Source: Streptosporangiaceae bacterium (lineage in GTDB: Bacteria; Actinomycetota; Actinomycetes; Streptosporangiales; Streptosporangiaceae). From it: DNA of 6,621 bases. A model generated the notes under the pieces. That model searched no databases and was not told the origin of the DNA. It saw only the letters and a program-made list of their open reading frames with translations. Each line of letters opens with the position of its first letter. The stretch's first letter is position 1. The stretch covers positions 1 to 6,621 of the forward strand of contig JASIBJ010000817.1 in NCBI GenBank assembly GCA_030045215.1. The letters run 5' to 3'. Positions 1 through 4,377 of the stretch are shown here, in pieces. Made by a program: the position numbers and the translations under genes.

Positions 1-730
1 GGCGCCCGGTCAGCCGCGATCCGGGCCGGCCCGGCCGGAGCCAGCACCCGGCCAGGCGCGCCCGGTCCGCGACGGCATCGCCCTGGGCCTCGCCGTCGGC
101 GTGTCCGGTCTTGCCTTCGGCGCCGCGGCCGTCAGCTCCGGGCTCAGCACCTGGCAGGCCTGCGCCCTGAGCCTGCTCGCATTCACCGGCGCGTCCCAGT
201 TCGCGCTCGCGGGCGTCATCGCGGCCGGCGGCAGCCTGCTCGCGGGAACCGCCGGCGCCGTCCTGCTCGGCAGCCGCAACACGCTGTACGGGCTGCGGCT
301 GTCCGACACCCTGCGGGTCCGCGGCTGGCGCCGGCCACTCGCCGCGGCGGGCGTTATCGACGAGACCACCGCGCTGACCCTCGCCCAGCCGGATCCGCCT
401 GCCGCGCGGAAGGGCTTCTGGGCCACGTTCTGCTGCCTCTATCTCACCTGGAACCTGACCACGCTCGCCGGTGCCCTCGGCGCGGGCCGGGTCGGCTCAC
501 CGCAGGCGTTCGGGCTGGACGTCGTCGGGCCAGCCGCGTTTCTCGCGCTGATCTGGCCCAGGCTCAGGGCCGGGCGAACCGAGCGGGCCGTCGCGGTAGC
601 CGGCGCGGCGATCGCGCTCGGCCTGACCACGGTCCTGCCGGCCGGCGTGCCGGTGATCCTGGCCGCGATCGCGGCGCTGGCCGGGGCGCTGGCTTCTCCG
701 GGGAGCCGGCCGGCGCAGGCAGGGTCATGA
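1..730 (+). CDS. azlC: AzlC-family branched-chain amino acid exporter, large subunit (5' end outside window)
   Basis: The reading frame is open from base 2 to the TGA at 728-730 (242 visible residues). There is no in-frame ATG, GTG or TTG before the GTG at 101, which already lies inside the conserved region, so the true start is upstream of the window. The visible N-terminus is a Pro/Arg/Gly-rich cytosolic stretch of about 20 residues. It leads into the family's opening VRDG motif (visible residues 22-25) and several hydrophobic helices. FTGASQFA (61-68) and LGSRNTLYGLRL (89-100) are typical AzlC blocks. The family (AzlC of Bacillus, BrnF of Corynebacterium) forms the large integral-membrane subunit that exports leucine, isoleucine, valine and sometimes methionine together with a small AzlD/BrnE subunit. 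That partner follows here, overlapping by ATGA, which implies translational coupling. Family assignment is firm; the substrate is inferred from the family. Confidence 0.9.
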   Translation, partial: APGQPRSGPARPEPAPGQARPVRDGIALGLAVGVSGLAFGAAAVSSGLSTWQACALSLLAFTGASQFALAGVIAAGGSLLAGTAGAVLLGSRNTLYGLRLSDTLRVRGWRRPLAAAGVIDETTALTLAQPDPPAARKGFWATFCCLYLTWNLTTLAGALGAGRVGSPQAFGLDVVGPAAFLALIWPRLRAGRTERAVAVAGAAIALGLTTVLPAGVPVILAAIAALAGALASPGSRPAQAGS

Positions 731-1044
731 CCGGGGTCTGGATCGCCGTGCTGGCGACGGCCGGCGGCTGCTACCTGCTCAAGCTGGCCGGCCTGACCGT
801 GCCGCAGCGGGTCCTGGCCAGTCCGCGCGTGCGCAGGTTCGCCGAACTCGTGCCGGTCGCGCTGCTCGCCGCCCTCGCGGCCGTGCAGACAGCCGCCTCA
901 GGCCAGTCGATCGACCTGGACCCGGCCCGGCTCGGCGGGATGGCGGCCGCGGTCGTCGCGCTGCTGCTCCGGGCTCCGTTCCTGCTGGTTATCGTCGCCG
1001 CAGCCGGGACCGCCGCGGCCCTGCACGCGGCCGGCGTCTCGTGA
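727..1044 (+). CDS. azlD: AzlD-family branched-chain amino acid exporter, small subunit
   Basis: A 105-residue, almost wholly hydrophobic protein with the length and layout of AzlD/BrnE. There is a first helix at about residues 3-22, a loop with LTVPQRVL, a second helix at about 41-58 beginning LVPVALLAAL, and a long hydrophobic C-terminal region at about 69-101. It should sit in the cytoplasmic membrane and complete the two-component amino-acid exporter with the upstream AzlC. The ATG at 727 overlaps the azlC stop codon (ATGA). A weak purine-rich stretch (GGCAGGG, 718-724) precedes it, so translation is probably coupled to that of azlC. No regulator of the Lrp or AzlB type lies in the visible part. 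The annotation is firm at family level, and the amino acid exported is not shown by sequence. Confidence 0.88.
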   Translation: MTGVWIAVLATAGGCYLLKLAGLTVPQRVLASPRVRRFAELVPVALLAALAAVQTAASGQSIDLDPARLGGMAAAVVALLLRAPFLLVIVAAAGTAAALHAAGVS

Positions 1045-1085
1045 GGCCGGCCCGTGGCCGGCGTGACCGCTCCGGCGGGCCGGCC
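1045..1085 (+). terminator. Hairpin directly after azlD, probable terminator
   Basis: GGCCGGCCCG (1045-1054) is perfectly complementary to CGGGCCGGCC (1076-1085), giving a 10-bp all-G/C stem that starts right after the azlD stop codon. The 21-nt loop can form a further CCGG/CCGG stem (1058-1061 with 1072-1075). There is no T-run after it, as is common for actinobacterial hairpin terminators. Its position between azlD and the promoter-like site of the next gene supports a terminator, but termination is not demonstrated. Confidence 0.5.
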
Positions 1086-1108
1086 GATGGCCGGGCGAGC
1101 GAGCGCGA

Positions 1109-1114
1109 TAGTGT
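1109..1114 (+). promoter_or_regulatory. -10 element for a leaderless acetyltransferase transcript
   Basis: TAGTGT fits the actinobacterial TANNNT -10 pattern and ends 6 nt before the GTG at 1121. Transcription would therefore start at or next to the start codon. No Shine-Dalgarno sequence is present between them. No convincing -35 hexamer is visible 17-19 bp further upstream, so the call rests on the -10 match and its spacing. Confidence 0.4.
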
Positions 1115-1120
1115 GCGCCG

Positions 1121-1555
1121 GTGACAGTCCAGGTAGAGATACTGAGCGGCGTCACCGACGAGGTCGTCGAGGCCTTCGGCAGGCTGCTGCCGCAGCTGTC
1201 GAGCTCGGCTAAGCCACTCGATGCCGCCGCGATCGACGCCATCAACTCCTCGCCTGCGGTGACGATCCTGCTGGCCAGGTCCGATTCGAAGATCGCGGGC
1301 ATGCTGACGCTGGCCATGTTCCCGCTCCCGACCGGGCTGCGGGCGTGGATCGAGGATGTCGTCGTGGACCAGGCGTTCCGCGGCCAGGGCGCGGGCGAGG
1401 AACTGACGAAAGCGGCACTGCGGCTGGCCGAGTTGGCGGGCGCGCGAACCGTCGACCTGACCTCCCGGCCGTCCAGGGAAGCCGCGGGCCGGCTATACGA
1501 GCGGACCGGCTTCAAGCAGCGCGACTCGCGACTGTACCGCTACTCATTCGAGTGA
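1121..1555 (+). CDS. GNAT-family N-acetyltransferase
   Basis: A 144-residue single-domain protein of typical GNAT length. The acetyl-CoA pyrophosphate-binding motif A is clear: strand IEDVVVD (77-83), then RGQGAG (87-92), matching R/Q-x-x-G-x-G/A, followed by the helix that begins EELTKAAL. The C-terminal motif B is also present, with SRPSREAAGRLYERTGF (115-131) carrying the usual A-x-x-L-Y-x-x-x-G-F. The enzyme should transfer an acetyl group from acetyl-CoA to an amine on a small molecule or protein in the cytoplasm; the acceptor cannot be read from the sequence. The start is GTG 1121, chosen because it gives the full N-terminal strand and lies 6 nt after a -10-like TAGTGT, suggesting a leaderless message. 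It stands alone, between the azlD hairpin and a convergent gene. Confidence 0.88.
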   Translation: MTVQVEILSGVTDEVVEAFGRLLPQLSSSAKPLDAAAIDAINSSPAVTILLARSDSKIAGMLTLAMFPLPTGLRAWIEDVVVDQAFRGQGAGEELTKAALRLAELAGARTVDLTSRPSREAAGRLYERTGFKQRDSRLYRYSFE

Positions 1556-1579
1556 CGCGGCTCCGCCGATCCAGCCGCG
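1556..1579. terminator. Small hairpin between convergent genes
   Basis: CGCGGCT (1556-1562) pairs with AGCCGCG (1573-1579) around a 10-nt loop, beginning immediately after the acetyltransferase stop codon. The 41-bp gap to the convergent YidB-like gene could hold a terminator serving both sides. The 12-bp palindrome CCGCGGCCGCGG (1575-1586) competes for the same bases, so the fold is uncertain. There is no T-tract. Confidence 0.3.
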
Positions 1580-1596
1580 GCCGCGGATCCTGACCG

Positions 1597-1989
1597 TCAG
1601 ACTTTGAGCATCCGCTTGAGGGAGTCGAGGCCCTTCGCGAACGGGTCTTGCTGCGGCATCTGACCTTTCGGCGTGGCCTGGTTCACCATCTCGGGCATGG
1701 CCTTGGCCAGGTGGTCGCAGGCCTCGTCATCACTGATCCCGGCCTTGCTGGCCACCGCGTGAATCTGGCCGGGGTCCATGGCCTGCTTCACCTGCTGGCC
1801 GGTGACGGGCTGGTTCTGACCGGTTCCCACCCACGACTGCACCTGCTTGCCAAGGCCGCTGCTGGTCAGCTTGGACGTCATTCCCTGCAGCCCGCCGTTG
1901 GAGCTGAAGAGCTTCTGCAGCGAGGCAATGCCGCCGTCCTGGCCCTGCTTCCCGCCGAGCTTGGCCGCGACATCATCGAGGACTCCCAT
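1597..1989 (-). CDS. YidB-like (DUF937) family protein
   Basis: A 130-residue soluble protein without signal peptide or membrane segment. The N-terminus (MGVLDDVAAKLGG) is followed by a Gly/Gln/Ser-rich stretch. Next comes the family's hallmark block GLGKQVQSWVGTGQNQPVTG (45-64), then a helical part including SDDEACDHLAKAMPEMVNQATPKGQMP (86-112), which resembles the C-terminal part of YidB-like proteins. The biochemical role of this family is not established, so no function is assigned. The ATG at 1989 is well supported: GGAGG (complement of 1996-2000) lies 6 nt upstream. The gene converges on the acetyltransferase. It lies 149 bp downstream of the PLP-enzyme stop codon on the same strand, with hairpins between, so it probably has its own promoter. 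Its Gln/Lys/Ser content is higher than that of its neighbours, which fits the family and is not a sign of transfer. Confidence 0.8.
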   Translation of the reverse strand: MGVLDDVAAKLGGKQGQDGGIASLQKLFSSNGGLQGMTSKLTSSGLGKQVQSWVGTGQNQPVTGQQVKQAMDPGQIHAVASKAGISDDEACDHLAKAMPEMVNQATPKGQMPQQDPFAKGLDSLKRMLKV

Positions 1990-2024
1990 CGCACCCCTCC
2001 CCCGTAGTTAGTGAGGGACAAGTC

Positions 2025-2039
2025 GTCACTCAGCGTGAC
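2025..2039. promoter_or_regulatory. Operator-like inverted repeat upstream of the YidB-like gene
   Basis: GTCAC (2025-2029) and GTGAC (2035-2039) form a 5-bp inverted repeat around TCAGC, 36-50 bp upstream of the YidB-like start codon, where a promoter would be expected. The half-sites are short and the pattern could be chance. A CAGCGTG motif (2031-2037) that overlaps it recurs at 2054-2060. I see no clear -35/-10 pair here. Confidence 0.2.
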
Positions 2040-2095
2040 CGCCTGTCATCGCACAGCGTGTTCTTCCCGCGGCCGCGACGTCCCTACCGGTCCGG

Positions 2096-2135
2096 CCCGG
2101 TTTCTCCGGGAACTACCCGCCGGTTAGCTACCGGC
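2096..2135 (-). terminator. Tandem hairpins after the PLP-enzyme gene
   Basis: Reading leftwards from the stop codon at 2141-2139, the first hairpin pairs 2130-2135 (ACCGGC) with 2119-2124 (GCCGGT) around a 5-nt loop. The second pairs 2106-2110 (CCGGG) with 2096-2100 (CCCGG) around a 5-nt loop. They lie at the end of the two-gene leftward unit and before the YidB-like gene. No T-run follows. A terminator is the natural reading, but the stems are short. Confidence 0.4.
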
Positions 2136-2138
2136 CGG

Positions 2139-3344
2139 TCAGCCCGCCAGTTCGGCGACGGCGGTCAGCAGCCGGTCCACGTCCGAGGCGTCGTTGTAGT
2201 GGACCAGCCCCGCCCGGACGGCACTGCCCGAGTCCCGGATTCCCAGGACGCCGGTGACCTCCCAGGCGTAGTTATCGCCGTGCCAGACGTTGACCTGCCG
2301 GCTGGCCAGGTGAGTGGCGACCTGCTCGGGCGAGCGCCCCGCGATGTTGAAGTAGGCCGTCGCGGTGCGGCTGGCCGGCTTGCCGTACAAGGTCACGTGC
2401 CGCATGCCCTCGAGGCCGGCGAGCAGCACGTCGAACAGCTGCTGCTCGTACTGCTCGATCGCCGTCATGGAGGCCAGTACCCGCTCGCGCAGCGGGCCGC
2501 TGCCCGGAGCGGCCAGGCCGGCCAGGTGCTCGACGGCGGCGGTGACTCCGGCCAGGCTCGCAAACGGCAGTGTGCCCAGCTCGAACCGGTCCGGCACCTC
2601 GTCCGGCGCCGGCGCGAGCCTGTCCGGGTTCAGGGTCTCCAGCAGCGCCGGCTCGGCGACGACCGCGCCGATATGCGGGCCCGACCATTTGTACGCGCTG
2701 GTCGCGTAGAAATCGGCTCCCAGCGCCCGGACGTCCACCGGTCCGTGCGGCGTGGCATGCACGCCGTCCACGTAGCTGAGCGCCCCGGCCGCCCGCGCCG
2801 TCGCGGTGATCGCCGCGACGTCCGGGCGGGTGCCAAGGACATTGCTGGCCGCCGTCACCGCGACGAGCTTGGTGCGGCCGGTGACCAGGTGGGCATACTG
2901 CCCGGCCGGCAGTTCGCCGGTAGCCGCGTCGACCTGCGCCCACCGCACCGTCGCGCCCGCCCGCTCGGCCGCCTGCACCCAGGGCCTCACGTTTGCGTCG
3001 TGATCCAGGCGGGAGACGACGACCTCGTCCCCCGGCCGCCATGTCGTGGCCAGCGCGCCGGCGAGCCGGTACGTCAGCGTCGTCATGTTCGGGCCGAGTA
3101 TCACGCCGTCCGGGCTGCTGCCGGTCAGCGCCGCGAGGGCCGCGCGGCAGCCCGCGGTGATCTCGTCGGCGCGCCGGCTGGCCGGGAACGCTCCGCCGGA
3201 GTTGCCGAGCCCGCTGGCCTGCGCCCGGCTGATCGCCTCGATGACCGCCGACGGCACCTGGGTACCGGCGGCGCCGTCCAGGTAAGCGAACCCGTCCGCG
3301 AGCGCCGGGTAGCAGGCCCGGACCGCCGCAACGTCAAACTGCAT
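2139..3344 (-). CDS. Fold-type I PLP enzyme, cysteine-desulfurase-like (VC1184-type), without catalytic Cys
   Basis: A 401-residue protein of full class V aminotransferase length. PLP-site residues are visible: H115 in DHDANVRPW, N168 in ASNVLGT, D193 in YVDGVHATPH (pyridine-nitrogen Asp), and the Schiff-base lysine K219 in YATSAYKWSGPH. The N-terminus (YLDGAAGTQVP) and the C-terminal GLVHYNDASDVDRLL fit the VC1184-type subgroup. True NifS/SufS enzymes carry a catalytic cysteine in a C-terminal loop. The corresponding part here (WHGDNYAWEVTG, 354-365) has none; the only cysteines are C11 and C66. Desulfurase activity is therefore doubtful, and a lyase, epimerase or transferase on a sulfur or amino-acid substrate is possible. 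The start is ATG 3344, because GGAGG (complement of 3354-3358) stands 9 nt upstream and the fold begins there. The frame stays open further upstream but is low-complexity. It lies 49 nt behind the mycothiol-dependent enzyme gene, probably in one operon. Confidence 0.85.
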   Translation of the reverse strand: MQFDVAAVRACYPALADGFAYLDGAAGTQVPSAVIEAISRAQASGLGNSGGAFPASRRADEITAGCRAALAALTGSSPDGVILGPNMTTLTYRLAGALATTWRPGDEVVVSRLDHDANVRPWVQAAERAGATVRWAQVDAATGELPAGQYAHLVTGRTKLVAVTAASNVLGTRPDVAAITATARAAGALSYVDGVHATPHGPVDVRALGADFYATSAYKWSGPHIGAVVAEPALLETLNPDRLAPAPDEVPDRFELGTLPFASLAGVTAAVEHLAGLAAPGSGPLRERVLASMTAIEQYEQQLFDVLLAGLEGMRHVTLYGKPASRTATAYFNIAGRSPEQVATHLASRQVNVWHGDNYAWEVTGVLGIRDSGSAVRAGLVHYNDASDVDRLLTAVAELAG

Positions 3345-3353
3345 GCTGAGTCT

Positions 3354-3358
3354 CCTCC
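3354..3358 (-). promoter_or_regulatory. Shine-Dalgarno GGAGG fixing the PLP-enzyme start
   Basis: CCTCC on the + strand reads GGAGG on the coding strand, 9 nt before ATG 3344. It decides between this start and in-frame alternatives as far out as 3629, which would add up to 95 Arg/Gly/Cys-rich residues overlapping the upstream gene. Confidence 0.75.
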
Positions 3359-3393
3359 AGGGCCCTCGGCGCGCCCGTCCTGGCGATCCGCCG

Positions 3394-4140
3394 TCATCCC
3401 TTCCACGCCCGGCGCAGCCGCGCAAGCCGCGCCGGCAGCCGGCCGGCACCGGCGTGGCCTGGGCCGGCCAGCCGGCCTGATGCCGCCAGCACAGCATGCC
3501 AGGGATCGGTGCTGCGCACCACGAGGCCACCCCGCCATCCCGCTCTGACCGCCGGCACCGGCAGGTGCGGCATGCCCGCGCGCCAGCACGCCAGCACCGC
3601 GGCCGGATCGTGCGGGCGGTAACTCTCACCCAGCACCATGGCCAGGTCCCAGGCGTGCAGGTGCCATTCGGCGCAAGCGGCCCCGGCCATGCCGGCCACC
3701 GTCACGACCTTGTCCCGGTACTGGTGATGCGGCAGGTCCCAGACCGCGGGCAGCCGCCCGGCGTAGAACCGGGCGGACGCCTCGAACGCCGCTATGTGCT
3801 CGGCGGGCGGGGCGTCGGCGAGAGTGGCAAGCTCGACCGCATTCTGCCTGGCCAGCTTCCGCCCGAGCGTGTCCGGATGCGCACCCGTCGCCATCAGCCG
3901 CGCATAGCGGCTGACCGGCGCCTCGTCGAGGTACTCGTTGAAGTCGTCCGCCACGCAGCGCAGGTGCCCGGCCAGATCGGCCGCGCGCCATTCCGGGCAG
4001 GGCGTCTGCGCGGCCCACGTGCCAGGGCCGAAGCGCGCGGCGAGCTGGCAGATCGCGATGACGCCGTCGTCGTAAGCAGCTAAAACCGGAACGGGCTCGC
4101 TTAGCGGCGGCGGCACATCCGAGGAATGGGTGCGCTCCAA
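3394..4140 (-). CDS. Maleylpyruvate isomerase-family mycothiol-dependent enzyme (DinB-like)
   Basis: A 248-residue protein with the mycothiol-dependent maleylpyruvate isomerase N-terminal four-helix fold. TPCPEWRAADLAGHL (46-60) is the family signature. The expected metal ligands are present: H59, E158 and H162 (AEWHLHAWDLA, 157-167), matching the His plus E-x3-H zinc set of the structurally known corynebacterial maleylpyruvate isomerase. Family members use mycothiol as cofactor for isomerisation or thiol transfer; the substrate here is unknown. The C-terminal domain is short and Arg/Ala/Gly-rich. The start is uncertain. TTG 4140 is chosen because GGAGG (4147-4151) lies 6 nt upstream. ATG 4158 (254 residues) has GGAG only 1 nt away, and GTG 4116 is also possible. 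The enzyme is first in a leftward unit with the PLP enzyme and is divergent from the ABC exporter genes. No ring-cleavage dioxygenase or fumarylpyruvate hydrolase is nearby, so a gentisate-pathway role is not supported. Confidence 0.82.
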   Translation of the reverse strand: MERTHSSDVPPPLSEPVPVLAAYDDGVIAICQLAARFGPGTWAAQTPCPEWRAADLAGHLRCVADDFNEYLDEAPVSRYARLMATGAHPDTLGRKLARQNAVELATLADAPPAEHIAAFEASARFYAGRLPAVWDLPHHQYRDKVVTVAGMAGAACAEWHLHAWDLAMVLGESYRPHDPAAVLACWRAGMPHLPVPAVRAGWRGGLVVRSTDPWHAVLAASGRLAGPGHAGAGRLPARLARLRRAWKG

Positions 4141-4146
4141 CGGCCC

Positions 4147-4151
4147 CCTCC
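4147..4151 (-). promoter_or_regulatory. Shine-Dalgarno GGAGG suggesting a TTG start at 4140
   Basis: The coding strand reads GGAGGGGG just inside the longer reading frame, with GGAGG ending 6 nt before the TTG at 4140. That spacing is ideal for TTG, whereas the ATG at 4158 lies upstream of this site and has no properly spaced one. Leaderless initiation at 4158 would need a -10 that I do not see. Confidence 0.5.
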
Positions 4152-4180
4152 AAGCCATACTCCGGCACCAGCACGCGCCG

Positions 4181-4200
4181 TCTGGCCAGAGTGCCAGAGT
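4181..4200. repeat. Palindrome and 8-bp tandem repeat upstream of the mycothiol-dependent enzyme
   Basis: TCTGGCCAGA (4181-4190) is a perfect 10-bp palindrome. It overlaps two abutting copies of GCCAGAGT (4185-4192 and 4193-4200). The cluster lies 23-60 bp upstream of the candidate starts of the leftward gene, where a promoter or operator would be expected. It may be a binding site for a regulator of the leftward unit; function is inferred from position only. Confidence 0.35.
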
Positions 4201-4259
4201 TACCCGCTGTTCGCCACCCTGCGCCGAATCTGCAGAATCATGAGCGGGACGGCCGCGGG

Positions 4260-4299
4260 CCGGCGCGCATGCGCGGCGTAGGCGGCGCATGCGCGCCGG
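4260..4299. repeat. Perfect 15-bp inverted repeat in the divergent control region
   Basis: CCGGCGCGCATGCGC (4260-4274) and GCGCATGCGCGCCGG (4285-4299) are perfect reverse complements around a 10-nt spacer. Each arm contains the self-palindrome GCGCATGCGC (4265-4274 and 4285-4294), so two identical 10-bp palindromes lie exactly 20 bp apart, close to two helical turns. The element is upstream of both divergent genes, so a transcript terminator has no obvious purpose. A paired operator, read as DNA, is the favoured explanation. A hairpin in an unseen longer leader RNA is the alternative. Confidence 0.7.
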
Positions 4300-4340
4300 G
4301 CGGCATCGCGGGCAACCAGTCTCCCGCCAGCGAAATTGTA

Positions 4341-4370
4341 GTGACAGCATGAGCGCGCGCTAGGTAGCCT
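4341..4370 (+). promoter_or_regulatory. Promoter of the ABC exporter genes, probably leaderless
   Basis: GTGACA (4341-4346, five of six with TTGACA) and TAGCCT (4365-4370, TANNNT) are separated by 18 bp. The -10 ends 7 nt before ATG 4378, so transcription should begin at or beside the start codon, and no Shine-Dalgarno is present. The spacer contains the palindrome AGCGCGCGCT (4352-4361), well placed for a repressor or a spacer-distorting regulator. A competing -10-like GATAAT (4374-4379) overlaps the start codon. Confidence 0.5.
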
Positions 4371-4377
4371 GCGGATA

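Noticed and set aside
898..1515. - strand reading frame opposite azlD and the acetyltransferase
   Set aside because: It spans two genes and the intergenic hairpin on the other strand, and its product shows no family features.
1575..1586. 12-bp palindrome CCGCGGCCGCGG between the convergent genes as an operator
   Set aside because: Pure G/C palindromes arise easily in this composition, and there is no promoter to control between two gene ends.
2139..3344. EgtE of ergothioneine biosynthesis
   Set aside because: The fold matches and a DinB-like protein is adjacent, but no EgtA, EgtB, EgtC or EgtD gene is in the window and the neighbour lacks the EgtB sulfatase-modifying domain.
2058..3548. Long + strand reading frame (496 codons) opposite the PLP enzyme
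   Set aside because: It is Arg/Gly/Pro-rich with no recognisable domain and lies antisense to a gene with clear PLP motifs and a strong Shine-Dalgarno. Long antisense frames are expected at this GC content.
3345..3629. N-terminal extension of the PLP enzyme to the ATG at 3629
   Set aside because: The extra 95 residues are Arg/Gly/Cys-rich, overlap the 3' end of the upstream gene and lie before the GGAGG that serves ATG 3344.
3394..4140. Gentisate (maleylpyruvate) degradation operon
   Set aside because: Only the isomerase-type fold is present. No dioxygenase or fumarylpyruvate hydrolase is visible, and the family has many members with other roles.
4159..4350. N-terminal extension of the mycothiol-dependent enzyme to the ATG at 4350
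   Set aside because: The extension is low-complexity, crosses the palindromic control region and reaches the ABC promoter; the conserved fold begins well downstream.
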